Shown here: positions 1 through 9,367 of the stretch, piece by piece
Layout: the number at the start of each line of letters is the position of its first letter
Position numbering within the stretch: position 1 is the stretch's first letter
NCBI GenBank assembly: GCA_016840085.1
Contig: JAEOTA010000011.1
Span: forward strand, 1 to 34,221
Origin: Promethearchaeota archaeon
Lineage (GTDB): Archaea; Asgardarchaeota; Lokiarchaeia; Sigyniarchaeales; SOKP01
Reading direction: 5' to 3'
Length of the DNA stretch: 34,221 bases
The notes under the pieces: model-generated
Database searches by the model: none
What the model was told of the DNA's origin: nothing
What the model saw: only the letters and a program-made list of their open reading frames with translations
Made by a program: the position numbers and the translations under genes

Positions 1-188
1 CTCAAATGCTCCATAAAACTTCATATAAATTACTGATTTGACTTAAGAAAATAAGAAAATAATGTCGGATTAAAATTTAAAGGTGATTGAAGATTTAAAA
101 AAAGAAGGTAAATTAAAAATTATCTTTTGGCTTAAGAATTAAAAACTATACTTAATGCTTAAATTAATGTAAATATAATCTTTCATTA

Positions 189-758
189 ATGAGTAGTAAA
201 GAAGATTATTCTATTTATTATGATTTATCAGATTACTTATTTCATAATGTTCATAAAAAGTATCAAGAAAATGGATATTTGGAAGGTTTTGATTTCTATT
301 TAATCCTAATTTGGAAAGCTAATAGAGCTAAATTTAGAAATGCAAAAAAAGTATTCAATAAGTCTAAGAATAAAACTTTTGATGAAGGTGTAGAAATACT
401 AACAAAACAAATTTTCAATGCTAGATCAGATTTTGAAAGAGTACAGATCTTATTTAATTGGAAATTCAGAGTTGCGACAGCTTCTGCGATATCATCAGTT
501 TTATATCCTAATAAATATACTATATATGATTATCGTGTTCTAGAAAGCGAAGACCTTTTAGAATTTAAAAATCTTGATAATAAATTAAACGTTGAGGAAA
601 AAGTAAATGGTTATTTGGAATTTGTGGAAAGCTTTAAAAATTTAAGAATAAAATTAGGATTTAAAAGCTTAAGAGAACTAGATAAATATTTGTGGGGGCA
701 ATCTTTATTTAATCAAGTTAAAAAAGAAATTAAAAAATTAGACGAACTAAGTAGATAA
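189..758 (+). CDS. Small protein, possibly HhH/OGG-fold DNA-glycosylase-like
   Basis: A 189-residue soluble protein with no signal peptide or membrane segment. The most telling stretch is around residues 95-118, where a helix (RVATASAISSVLYP) is followed by a short loop and TIYDYRV. This small/Ala-rich helix, then L-x-P, then [IV]-x-D-x-R-V, resembles the segment carrying the catalytic Asp in small OGG/HhH-type glycosylase-like proteins; that comparison is from memory and weak. The stop is 22 bases before the Nmad2-type gene, so the two are very likely co-transcribed. A role with modified bases (recognition or excision) would fit that partner. The start is the first ATG after an A/T-rich promoter-like region, with no good Shine-Dalgarno, so the transcript may be leaderless. 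Real gene: confident. Function: open. Confidence 0.7.
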   Translation: MSSKEDYSIYYDLSDYLFHNVHKKYQENGYLEGFDFYLILIWKANRAKFRNAKKVFNKSKNKTFDEGVEILTKQIFNARSDFERVQILFNWKFRVATASAISSVLYPNKYTIYDYRVLESEDLLEFKNLDNKLNVEEKVNGYLEFVESFKNLRIKLGFKSLRELDKYLWGQSLFNQVKKEIKKLDELSR

Positions 759-780
759 TTAAAAAATTAAGGAAGTTATT

Positions 781-1482
781 ATGAAAGATGATGATAAACC
801 AACATTATTTTCATATTGTATACCTATTGATGATGGTGCTGCTCCTAATCCGTATTGGGGAATTTGTACTTTAACAATTTGTAAACCAGTTATAAGAAGA
901 GTTGCTAAAGTTGTAGATTGGGTTGTTGGAATTGGTTCGAAAAATTCACCAATAGGGGATATTTCACATAAAGTAGTCTATGTTATGAAAGTAACAAAAA
1001 AGCTGACCCTGCAAGAATATGATGACTTATGTAGGGAAAAATACCCAAATAAAATACCTGATTGGAATAGTGAAGATTTCCGTCGTAGAGTAGGTGATTG
1101 TATTTATGATTTCTCAGAGGAATCAAATCCTAAATTAAGAAAGAGTGTACACATTGAAAAGAATAAAGAAAAGGACTTAAGTGGTAAAAATGCTTTAATT
1201 TCTGACCACTTCTATTATTTTGGTGATAAACCTATTTCTTTACCAGATAATCTAAAATTTATAACAAAAGAGGGTCAAGGTTATAAATCAAAGTCAAATA
1301 TACCTTACATTAACGATTTTATAAAATGGATTGAGAATCTCGGTTATGAAATTAATAGTGTTAATGGAGAACCTCAATTAAAAGAAGAAATAATGAAAAT
1401 TAAAGATGTTTGTTCAATTTGTTCAAATGTAAGATATGATGAAGCTGTAAAAGACGAAGAGATTGGCTTAGGAAAATGTTAA
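781..1482 (+). CDS. Nmad2-type nucleotide-modification-associated protein
   Basis: A 233-residue protein resembling the Nmad2 (nucleotide modification associated domain 2) family. The N-terminal third has the typical order: a β-strand with FSYCIPIDDGAAPNP, then YWGICTLTICKP, IRR and GDWVVG-like DWVVGIGSK, then a strand leading to YVMKVTKKLT. Nmad domains were defined by their association with phage and bacterial DNA-base hypermodification loci, and their biochemistry is largely unknown. The C-terminus carries CSIC about 20 residues before a terminal Cys, an incomplete zinc-knuckle-like pattern. A GGAAG ribosome site at 771-775 fits the ATG. It lies directly downstream of the 189-758 gene. A handling or sensing role for modified nucleotides is inferred. 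Family call fairly firm, function not. Confidence 0.75.
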   Translation: MKDDDKPTLFSYCIPIDDGAAPNPYWGICTLTICKPVIRRVAKVVDWVVGIGSKNSPIGDISHKVVYVMKVTKKLTLQEYDDLCREKYPNKIPDWNSEDFRRRVGDCIYDFSEESNPKLRKSVHIEKNKEKDLSGKNALISDHFYYFGDKPISLPDNLKFITKEGQGYKSKSNIPYINDFIKWIENLGYEINSVNGEPQLKEEIMKIKDVCSICSNVRYDEAVKDEEIGLGKC

Positions 1483-1554
1483 TGTAGTCATAAAATCCTA
1501 AAATATTATTTTCTATAAATTCTCTCCATATATCTCCTAGTATTATGAATTTTT

Positions 1555-1621
1555 GTGAAGCGGTTATATCGCACTAAAAAAGTATAAAGTTTATACTTTC
1601 ATGAACCGAGTTTTCACGAAA
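1555..1621. repeat. Compound inverted repeat with a perfect 21-bp palindrome
   Basis: Between the convergent ends of the Nmad2-type gene and the HEPN gene lies a nested palindrome. Its core, 1579-1599, is a perfect inverted repeat with 10-bp arms AAAGTATAAA / TTTATACTTT around one G. Outside it, CGGTT (1561-1565) pairs with AACCG (1604-1608). The left flank GTGAAGCGGTTATATCGCAC is a degenerate copy of the element found intact at 21240-21263. The position between two 3' ends suits a bidirectional terminator or RNA hairpin, but a protein-binding site or small mobile-element remnant is equally possible. Confidence 0.6.
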
Positions 1622-1714
1622 TTAGAGTCTGATTTCAATGAAAATTCTATTGAAAAGACGAAATAAATTCAGAAATTTATACCAGTAAAAAATCCCTTTC
1701 TTTCAGATTGTCTA

Positions 1715-3271
1715 TCAGTTGATTTGTCGTTCACAAGCAAAAACATCTAAATCATCCGGGATATCTATAAAATCTAATTTAACAATTGATAAAATGTTTT
1801 CAGAAGAAATTTCGCAGTTAACAATCCTAACACCTCTTTCAAAAGTAGTAGAAATTCTATGTGGGGGAAATGTTTTAATAATGTAATGAGAGTTATCCTG
1901 TGTTGTAGATATCCACCAATAAGGATCTGGATAAGCGTTTACAATCCCAGATTCAGTAGCACTTTCCATTCTTCTAGAAAAGGTTTGAGGCAATATAAGC
2001 TTAAGATCTTGAAAGAAAATTAGTTTAGAATCGTCTTCATCATCATTGATCATTTCTGATTGAAATTCAACCTCTTCTATATTTCTCGTACCAAATCTAT
2101 CTTTTAAGTGGAGATTATTTGGATTATGAACCTTAACATTATAAGTAAATTTATCTAAAATGGTTGTCTGTGTCATTTGTTCCATATTGTCTCTGAGATT
2201 ATTTATCCTATTTTCGAATTTCCAATCTATTTCATCATTCAAGAACTGGTTTAGCTCAAAATCCATTATGATCTTAATAGTAGACATTAAAATATTTACA
2301 TCTTCAACTAATCCGGGTGATCCTAGATAAGTTTCTATACTATGTCCAATTTCATTTCTTCGTGAATATATTCGCCTAAAATTATTTAATAAAGCTTGAA
2401 CATCTTCATTTTCTCGTAAATCTGCTGTTAACCGAATATTATAATAACTCTTAAATCGTTGTTTAATGGTTCTCATTATTTTTCTATCTGAAGGAAATGT
2501 AGAATCTTTAAAAGAATTCAACTGATTAAGTTTTTCACCGTCATAATCATGGTTTCTAATAAATTGTGCAAAATGTGTCCTTAGATCCTCATGTATACTA
2601 TCCTGCTCATTTGGGCTAGCAACTGCAGCACCCCATAATTGAGAAAATCCATTAGCCTCAGCCCAATTATGTATTATTCCCTCAAATGTTGCGAAACTAA
2701 AGAAATAATCTATTACACCGGAATTACCTATTTTACTAGTAGCATAATTATACATAATTGCTCTTAACTTATCTGTGGGATTGTATTGGAGTAATTTGGT
2801 GAGAAGCGGAAGAACTAAATCATATTGATTATATCTTACTTGAAAATTACTTCCACTATCGCAATTTATTTCAATTATTCTCTGAAAAGAAAGTTTAGAA
2901 TCCTTATTTTCTTCGCTATAGCTCTCAACATGGAAAAAAACTCTAGCTTTTAAATTAAGGTTGACAAGAAAACGCAAAAGATATAAAAAATCCATTATCC
3001 ACCTACATAAACTACGATATAATTCAACATTCTCTTCAAAAGTCTCCTTCGGTATGATTCCAACGCCTAGCCATAGGGAATGGGTGTCTGTACCAAACCC
3101 ATTATGAAGTTGAGTAACTGGTTCGGGTTCTATATTCTGAATATATATTATGTCACCCTTATACCAAGACCTTCCCTTAATGAATAGATCTTGTGGAATC
3201 TCATAAAGAGCATTAATTCCATAATAGTTACTTTTATCAATTAGATGTATCAAGAAAAAAGATTCTGTCAT
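1715..3271 (-). CDS. HEPN-domain protein (Apea-like putative RNase)
   Basis: A 518-residue protein. Residues 305-310 read RNEIGH, matching the R-x(4-6)-H active site of HEPN endoribonucleases, inside a helical region (about 185-345) that begins with a helix carrying FATFEGIIHNW, the usual upstream acidic helix. The arrangement recalls Apea-like HEPN domains found in abortive-infection proteins. Residues 1-180 and 370-518 are mixed α/β and unrecognised; they may sense a trigger. HEPN proteins with an intact motif generally cut RNA. It lies 83 bases downstream of the 3355-4092 gene on the same strand and probably shares its mRNA. An AAAGGAAA site precedes the ATG. It ends with TGA. RNase activity is inferred from the motif only. 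Confidence 0.75.
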   Translation of the reverse strand: MTESFFLIHLIDKSNYYGINALYEIPQDLFIKGRSWYKGDIIYIQNIEPEPVTQLHNGFGTDTHSLWLGVGIIPKETFEENVELYRSLCRWIMDFLYLLRFLVNLNLKARVFFHVESYSEENKDSKLSFQRIIEINCDSGSNFQVRYNQYDLVLPLLTKLLQYNPTDKLRAIMYNYATSKIGNSGVIDYFFSFATFEGIIHNWAEANGFSQLWGAAVASPNEQDSIHEDLRTHFAQFIRNHDYDGEKLNQLNSFKDSTFPSDRKIMRTIKQRFKSYYNIRLTADLRENEDVQALLNNFRRIYSRRNEIGHSIETYLGSPGLVEDVNILMSTIKIIMDFELNQFLNDEIDWKFENRINNLRDNMEQMTQTTILDKFTYNVKVHNPNNLHLKDRFGTRNIEEVEFQSEMINDDEDDSKLIFFQDLKLILPQTFSRRMESATESGIVNAYPDPYWWISTTQDNSHYIIKTFPPHRISTTFERGVRIVNCEISSENILSIVKLDFIDIPDDLDVFACERQIN

Positions 3272-3354
3272 AGGTTATAGATTTCCTTTTTTAGTTAAAT
3301 ATGTTATGAGGGGTCTCGATTCTATCCTTTAAAACCATATAAGACTTCCATTTT

Positions 3355-4092
3355 TTATTTTTTCAATAATCTTTCAATAAACTCTTCGCTCCACATATTC
3401 ATACGACTAACTCGGTATCGTTTTCCTTCTAAAACTCCTCGAGTAAAATCCCGCAATTGATTTGCGCCATCGGAATTCCAGCCATTTTGAAGAGCCCAGA
3501 TTCTCATATTTTCAGGATTTAATTGTATTCTATTTCGATGTAATATTCTTAAAAGTTGAATAGCACTTTCTCTATCAGATGAATGGGTTAAACCTGTAGA
3601 TAAATTGATTGTGTTTGTTAATGCGACCAAAGCCCTTTCTAATCTAGGATCAAGCTCTAATAACTCTACATGTTCTTGAGCATCTCCAATTATTTCTGGA
3701 TTCCATGTTTTTATCCATACATCTCTTTCCTTATCTATCCAAGGAACAACAACAATCGCTTTTGCTCTATTTAAATCATTAAGATTATCCATCATTCTTG
3801 AAGTGGGATATAATGATAATACGATATCCTCTACCCAATTAATTATTTCAAGACGCTCAGTTTTTAAAGTAAATGTAATGTTATTCCAAGTACCATAATT
3901 ATCTTTATTTAGCTTTCTAATTGTAGTTTGATCTAATAAATTACTTAGTTGCTCTAAATGTTCCTTTGTAGGAAGATGAAGTATTACAGCATTATGCGAA
4001 AGAGAAACACATAATTCAAGAATTTTTTTAAAACCATTAACGAGAGCATTCCTATCTGAACTTGCTGAATTAGTTATATATCTTTCTGGCAT
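3355..4092 (-). CDS. Conserved protein of unknown function, partner of HEPN gene
   Basis: A 245-residue soluble α/β protein. An N-terminal segment with SSDRNALVNGFKK is followed by a hydrophobic strand (AVILHLPTKEHL), a region with LYPTSRMMD, a second strand AIVVVPW followed by WIKTWNPEIIG, and a helical C-terminal half beginning INLSTGLTHSSDRESA. The strand-helix alternation suggests a nucleotide-binding or Rossmann-like N-terminal domain, but no P-loop or catalytic motif stands out. I have the impression of a widespread uncharacterised family but cannot name it. The ATG at 4092 is preferred over a TTG three codons upstream because AAGGAA sits about 10 bases before the ATG. The HEPN gene follows 83 bases downstream, so this may be its regulator, sensor or antidote. 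Confidence 0.65.
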   Translation of the reverse strand: MPERYITNSASSDRNALVNGFKKILELCVSLSHNAVILHLPTKEHLEQLSNLLDQTTIRKLNKDNYGTWNNITFTLKTERLEIINWVEDIVLSLYPTSRMMDNLNDLNRAKAIVVVPWIDKERDVWIKTWNPEIIGDAQEHVELLELDPRLERALVALTNTINLSTGLTHSSDRESAIQLLRILHRNRIQLNPENMRIWALQNGWNSDGANQLRDFTRGVLEGKRYRVSRMNMWSEEFIERLLKK

Positions 4093-4596
4093 TAAAATCA
4101 ATTTCCTTAATAATTAATATTAATACTTTTGTCTAATCTTAAAATAAGAACAATAGAAATATATTTTTTTCCCTATTCTCTCCTAATATAATTATTCAAA
4201 ATTAAAAGAAATAAATATTAAAAAACTATTTGGTGCGGTTAATGTTCTTTAAATATTCATATCAAAGATATTATCACAATAAATATGAGAAGAAATTACA
4301 ATAGTCACAATAAAGTATTTTAATGTTTGTTTAAAACATAGCAATCTACTCTCCTTAGAAGTTGAAGGCTGTAAAATTTAATATTAAAATAATCTTGATC
4401 AGGATAAATTATTATATATAACTTATCAAAATAATTTAAAATAGTTTATAATAAAATAACTTAATTTACATCCATAAATTATATTGAAATGATTATCAAA
4501 AGAGGTTTCATGCTTATTTTGTGCATTGATTCAAAATTGCTCCGATTATGATAAAAATTGAAGAAGCTTTTTATATTTCTCAATAATGTTCTGTGT
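4093..4596. other. Intergenic gap, no gene seen
   Basis: About 500 bases of very A/T-rich DNA between the start of the 3355-4092 gene and the 3' end of the SIR2-TPR gene. No open frame with a ribosome site, no RNA gene and no clear palindrome was found. It presumably holds the promoter of the leftward 4092 gene and the terminator of the SIR2-TPR operon. Confidence 0.5.
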
Positions 4597-7560
4597 CTAA
4601 TGCTCACATTTTTTTATTAATTTGTATAAGATAGTTATTCTATGTACAATATTTGAGTCATTTGGTCCATACATCTTTAATATATTTAATGAATTTCGAT
4701 AATAATTTTTCGCTTTCTTCTTTTTTCCTTTTAAAAAGTAAAAATCCCCTAAAAGTTTATAATTTGAAGCGACTCCTAAATGATTGTTATTCTTAATGTT
4801 AATATTAAGACTTTCATTTATATTTTCATAAGCTTTAGTGAATTCTTGTCTTTTTAAATAAATACTCCCCAAAGTATTTAAAGAAGTTTCTAAATTATTT
4901 ATAATATTTAATTCTCTATAAAATTTTACAGCTTTCTCAAGATATATAATTGCCCTATTATCTTTATTTACCCTTAAGCTTAAATATCCCAAATTATTAT
5001 AAACATCCGCTTTAATGTCATTTTTAATCTCTTTATTAAATTTTAAAATTTTTTTGAAATATAATAAAGCTAAATTCAATTTTTCTAATTTGAAAAAAAT
5101 TTTAGCTTTCTCTATAAAGATTTTACCAATATCATTAATATTTTGTGACTTACACAAAAGTTCAATTAGAATGTTATAATTATTTAAAGTTTTTTTAAAA
5201 TTTTCTTGTATTATTGAAATCTTAATCATTATTTTAAGAGACTCTATCTGATCCTCTATGTTATTTAATTTTTGATATACATTAAAAGCACTGTTAAAGT
5301 AAGAATAAGAGGTCTGATATTTCTTTGTATCAAAGAAAATAATTCCTAAATTTTTATTTATAGAAGCTATTGCGTATACTAATTCATTTTTTTGAGCTAT
5401 TTCTAATGCTTTCATTAAAGAGCTTATTGCATCATCAAATTTTATCCATCTTGCTAATATAACTCCAATTTGGTGCAGGCAATTTGTTTCAATCTCTTTA
5501 TATCCTCTTTTTTGGGCAATTTTTAAAGAAGCCTCATAATACTTAACAGCAGTTTGATAATCCTTTTTTAGGTCATATATCTGCCCTTTTTTGCTTAAAC
5601 AAGATGAAATTTCTCTAGCATTATTAGAATCCTTCAATATTTGAAATGTTTTTTCAATTATTTTTAATGCTGTATCAAATTCTTCATTTTGTGCATAAAC
5701 AAGGGCAATATTTGTCAAATTAGATACATTTTCGGTGCGTTCTAACTTTTCAGAAATTTTCAAAGATTGCTTGAAATAATTCATTGCCTTATCCTTATTT
5801 CCTTCTCTGACAAAAAGACTTCCAAGATTATTATATCCATTAGCAATACTCGGAAAATCATTAATCTTTTTTGCACTCTTAAGATTATTTTTCCAAATTA
5901 ATTTTGCTAACTTTAAGTTACCTTGATCATAATAAATTTTTCCAATTTTGTTTTTGCTAGCTATTTCTCCTTTAATGTCAAATATAATTTTAAATATATC
6001 TTTAGCTTTGTTGTAATACTCTATAGCTTTTCCAATATCACCTTTCTGATGAAAAATGCTTCCCATATTATCGATGATAGAAGCCATTCCTATCATATTA
6101 CCTATATCTTCCGTCAAAAGCAAGGATTCCTCGTAAAGTTTAAAAGCTTCCTCTAAGTAACCTTGACTATTATAAGCTCCTGCTAAATTATTCAAAACAA
6201 TTGATTTTAATAATTTACTATTTACAATTGAATTTATAAATTTGAGGGACTTTTTATAAAAATAGATAGACTTTTTATAATTTCCTTTAACATAATAGAT
6301 CCAACCAAAGCTATTATAAACATTAATTATTCCTTCTAAATATTTTAATTTTATATAAATTTTTACCGCTTTTTTATAATTAATCATAGATTCGATAAAA
6401 TTATACAGACTCATATAAGACTTTCCGATATTATTATAAGCTTCTGCTTTATAGAATTTTTCATCATTTTCTATTGATTTTTCAAGCATCCTTTCTGAAC
6501 ATCTTAAAGATTCATTAAATCTATTGAATCTATAATAGATCTTATTTGTAAAGCCACATTTCAATATTGTATTAGGTGTACTTATTTTTTCATTTAACCA
6601 TTGTGTTGGTGTAATTGAAAACGGTTCACTTTTTAATTTATACTTAAAATCAAAAAATTTTTTGATTAAAATTGAGGTATTAATATTTATTTTATATATA
6701 TTAGTTAATGGACTAGCTTTTTTGATGTTTACTAAAATTATATCAATAGCGTCTAATCTGTTCGATAATTCAACATCTGTCTGCTCTATTTTGTAAATTT
6801 GTTCAACTCCGTACTCTTTATCTGTATGATTTATCCAATAAATATTTTCTAATTTCTTTAGTGTCTTAATAGTAGGAATAATATCAAAATCATCTCCTCC
6901 TGAATATCCAATTACTACAAGGGAACGATGTTCGGTAATTTTCTCTAACAAAGGTTTTTTATAATACTCAACAGAAAGAATGTTAGTTCCCTTTTTATTA
7001 GAGCCTAATGCTTGTAAAGTAGAGATTAATGAAGCTTTAACATTTTGCGAAGTTATGATGTTTTTAACTGATCCATGGATTTTATAGACAGGATATTTTG
7101 ATTCTTCATTTAATTTGTATGGATTACTAAATTTTTCAAAATCTTCTTCAGTAATAACTGGAATAACAGATTCTTTTGGAATTTTCAATTTTAGTAAAGC
7201 ATATTCAATTAATGAATCAAAATTTGTTGTGATCACAAAATTCCCCTTTTTAATCATCTGAGCTAGGAAAATGTGTTGCAAATTAGGTTCATTACATTCC
7301 CCATAATAATCTAAAATCTTGAGATTTGGATCTAAAAGATCTCGATATAGTTCAACTAATTCTTCAAATCTAAGTCCATTAATATTTAAAATTTTTTGAA
7401 TTTCAGATTTTAAACATGAAAATTCAATAATTGCTTTCATCATATCATTAGCAGTTCCTAGATTTGAAGGTGATTCGACAGAACATCCTGCTCCTACGAG
7501 AAAAGTCAACTTTTTAGATCTTTTTAATAAATCAAGAAAATTAAATCGCAATATTTTCAT
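4597..7560 (-). CDS. SIR2-like NADase fused to a long TPR array
   Basis: A 987-residue protein. The N-terminal ~300 residues are a SIR2-like domain: FLVGAGCSVES near residues 20-30 (dinucleotide-binding GAG-S loop), ITTNFDSLIE near 110-119, KIHGS near 161-165 (the catalytic His of SIR2/SIR2-like NADases), and VIGYSGGDDFDI near 216-227. The rest, about residues 340-980, is a run of more than a dozen TPR units with repeated A-x-x-x-Y/L-x-x-G and Y-x-x-A/S-L signatures. Defence SIR2 domains degrade NAD+ when a sensor is triggered; the TPR array is the likely sensor or scaffold. ATG 7560 is chosen over a GTG 15 codons upstream because AAGGAGAG lies 8 bases before it. It is the third gene of the leftward HEPN operon, 50 bases after the HEPN-TPR gene. 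It ends with TAG, so TAG is a genuine stop here. Confidence 0.85.
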   Translation of the reverse strand: MKILRFNFLDLLKRSKKLTFLVGAGCSVESPSNLGTANDMMKAIIEFSCLKSEIQKILNINGLRFEELVELYRDLLDPNLKILDYYGECNEPNLQHIFLAQMIKKGNFVITTNFDSLIEYALLKLKIPKESVIPVITEEDFEKFSNPYKLNEESKYPVYKIHGSVKNIITSQNVKASLISTLQALGSNKKGTNILSVEYYKKPLLEKITEHRSLVVIGYSGGDDFDIIPTIKTLKKLENIYWINHTDKEYGVEQIYKIEQTDVELSNRLDAIDIILVNIKKASPLTNIYKININTSILIKKFFDFKYKLKSEPFSITPTQWLNEKISTPNTILKCGFTNKIYYRFNRFNESLRCSERMLEKSIENDEKFYKAEAYNNIGKSYMSLYNFIESMINYKKAVKIYIKLKYLEGIINVYNSFGWIYYVKGNYKKSIYFYKKSLKFINSIVNSKLLKSIVLNNLAGAYNSQGYLEEAFKLYEESLLLTEDIGNMIGMASIIDNMGSIFHQKGDIGKAIEYYNKAKDIFKIIFDIKGEIASKNKIGKIYYDQGNLKLAKLIWKNNLKSAKKINDFPSIANGYNNLGSLFVREGNKDKAMNYFKQSLKISEKLERTENVSNLTNIALVYAQNEEFDTALKIIEKTFQILKDSNNAREISSCLSKKGQIYDLKKDYQTAVKYYEASLKIAQKRGYKEIETNCLHQIGVILARWIKFDDAISSLMKALEIAQKNELVYAIASINKNLGIIFFDTKKYQTSYSYFNSAFNVYQKLNNIEDQIESLKIMIKISIIQENFKKTLNNYNILIELLCKSQNINDIGKIFIEKAKIFFKLEKLNLALLYFKKILKFNKEIKNDIKADVYNNLGYLSLRVNKDNRAIIYLEKAVKFYRELNIINNLETSLNTLGSIYLKRQEFTKAYENINESLNINIKNNNHLGVASNYKLLGDFYFLKGKKKKAKNYYRNSLNILKMYGPNDSNIVHRITILYKLIKKCEH

Positions 7561-7568
7561 ACAATTTT

Positions 7569-7576
7569 CTCTCCTT
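7569..7576 (-). promoter_or_regulatory. Shine-Dalgarno site fixing the SIR2-TPR start
   Basis: AAGGAGAG on the minus strand, 8 bases before the ATG at 7560. It supports that ATG over the in-frame GTG further upstream. Confidence 0.7.
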
Positions 7577-7610
7577 CGAATTTTTATAAACCTTTTAGTG
7601 CTCACTTTAG

Positions 7611-9350
7611 TTATAATTCATTCAATTCAGATAATAAATTCTCTGCCTTCTTAATCCATTTTTTTAAATGTCGTTGTTCTGCTATCTGCTTGCCTATTTT
7701 AATGTTTTTTATGGCTTTTTCGATTTCTCCTTTTTCCTTGTAACAAATTCCTAATCTTATATGAGTCATATGATTAAAATATACAAAAGTATTAGCATCA
7801 ATTTCCTCTTCTAATCTTTTTAATATACTTTCATAAATATTTATTGCTTCCTGGAATTTACCTTCTATCTGAAAAATTTCTGCTTTAGTATCGGTATAAT
7901 CTAATATTTCTAATTCCCCTTGTGTAATTTTAATTACCTCATCAATAATGCGATGTGCATTTTCGAAATCTCCTTTCTTAGCAAGAATCAGACTCTTAAT
8001 GTTGAATGGAGTAAGGGATGCTTCAGATAACTCATTAATGCCGTATTCATCTAATAATTCAAGTGCCTCGTCCAGTCGTTCTAACTCATAGTAAAAGACC
8101 ATTTTATAATATACAGCTTGGCGGAAAAAATCATATTTCATTGTAAATTTGGTGTGTTTGAGTAATTCTTCAACTTCGGTTAAAGCATCAGATGTCTTTC
8201 CTTCAGAATCTAGAAGATTTACTTTGTGGAGTGTTTTAGCAATTTCTTGGTGTTCAATTACATTAACACTGATATATTCCTTAATAATCCAATATATCGC
8301 ATCTAATAGTAGAAAGACCTTTATTGAATTTTCCTTCGTGTATAGTTCTTTAATATACTTACCGTGTCCAACAGCGTGTCTGTTTGGAAAATCTACATTC
8401 ACTTTTTGAAACCAATCCTTAAAAGTTTCTAGCATAGGTCCATCAATGAGAAATGCAAAGGTAAAATAAAGGACACTTTGGAACTCGAAAGTTGACAAAC
8501 TAATATTCTCTAAAACTTTCTTAACATCCTTGGTTTTGGATTCTTGACGAAATCTCATTTCAGTAGTAACCGAATACCCAAAATCAGTTATTATCCCCTC
8601 AAAATGAGGAATTAGAGTGCTGATTGTAGTTATATATCGTTGGTTTCTATGACAAAAGAATGCTTCTTCAATGATTTCCTTCCTATCATTAAACTCCTTG
8701 AGTTCCCACCAATTTTCCATTAAACCCATTAAAAATTCTTCAGAACAATGTGTCATAATTATTTCTCTTGCTTCAGTAATATTATCCTCTTTTAAAGCTC
8801 TAATTATTTTATTTAATGGTGTTGGAATTAAAGCTGGAATGATCCATAATCCATTTTTCATTAGGAGATCATTATGATGTGTAATAAATTTAGTGATAGT
8901 TTCTCTTATCTGCTTTTTCAACAACTTAATTAATCCTTCCTTAGCTATTTTTGAATATTTTTCTTTTTCTGAATCTTTTATAGGATTATTTGGTGTGAAG
9001 TCAAACATATAATCATATGACGCACCTTCTGAATAACTACCATTGAATTGTAAGTATATAAACGCTAATCTTTCACCATTTTCACTCGGCAATTCTACAT
9101 CAGCAATATCTTCATATTCCTCTGGAAAAATAGGATCTCCTTTATTCTTTCCCTCTTTAAGGTTTAATTTCATCATTGCGGCAAATCCAAATTCATTATT
9201 AAACTTAACAATTGGATTTGAATTTTTAGGGAAGGTAATGAGACATTTTGTGAACCTAAAATCCTTTTCAATCAACCCACCCGCCTTTCTCTTGTCTAAT
9301 TCGGGTTTAATCCAGTTATTATGTATTTGATCATAATTTAAGCCCATCAT
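7611..9350 (-). CDS. HEPN-like domain protein with C-terminal TPRs
   Basis: A 579-residue protein. Residues 1-160 are an unrecognised α/β region. The central helical part (about 230-375) carries RHAVGH at 324-329, an R-x4-H motif of the HEPN RNase type, preceded by helices including ISTLIPHFEGIITDFGY. From about 380 to the end there are TPR-like helical pairs (for example GDFENAHRIIDEV, GKFQEAINIYESIL, GEIEKAIKNIKIG). The combination of a putative RNase with TPRs parallels the SIR2-TPR protein encoded just downstream, and the two may bind each other or a common trigger. It is 17 bases downstream of the other HEPN gene, so the three form one operon. AAAGGT lies about a dozen bases before the start. 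RNA cleavage is inferred from the motif. Confidence 0.75.
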   Translation of the reverse strand: MMGLNYDQIHNNWIKPELDKRKAGGLIEKDFRFTKCLITFPKNSNPIVKFNNEFGFAAMMKLNLKEGKNKGDPIFPEEYEDIADVELPSENGERLAFIYLQFNGSYSEGASYDYMFDFTPNNPIKDSEKEKYSKIAKEGLIKLLKKQIRETITKFITHHNDLLMKNGLWIIPALIPTPLNKIIRALKEDNITEAREIIMTHCSEEFLMGLMENWWELKEFNDRKEIIEEAFFCHRNQRYITTISTLIPHFEGIITDFGYSVTTEMRFRQESKTKDVKKVLENISLSTFEFQSVLYFTFAFLIDGPMLETFKDWFQKVNVDFPNRHAVGHGKYIKELYTKENSIKVFLLLDAIYWIIKEYISVNVIEHQEIAKTLHKVNLLDSEGKTSDALTEVEELLKHTKFTMKYDFFRQAVYYKMVFYYELERLDEALELLDEYGINELSEASLTPFNIKSLILAKKGDFENAHRIIDEVIKITQGELEILDYTDTKAEIFQIEGKFQEAINIYESILKRLEEEIDANTFVYFNHMTHIRLGICYKEKGEIEKAIKNIKIGKQIAEQRHLKKWIKKAENLLSELNEL

Positions 9351-9367
9351 ATAACATCATTTACCTT

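Noticed and set aside
83..142. Short GTG frame encoding a helical peptide (VIEDLKKEGKLKIIF) at the left edge
   Set aside because: Only 19 codons between stops, with no ribosome site; could be a gene remnant but is within chance for this base composition.
5923..6156. Plus-strand open frame opposite the SIR2-TPR gene
   Set aside because: Phenylalanine/serine/isoleucine-rich mirror of lysine/glutamate-rich coding DNA; lies wholly within a real gene. The other antisense frames at 8149-8409, 8671-8877, 9043-9330, 11311-11697, 16373-16582, 17209-17454, 24745-25002, 30622-30813 and 32230-32520 were rejected for the same reason; 17209-17454 spans the nurA-herA junction.
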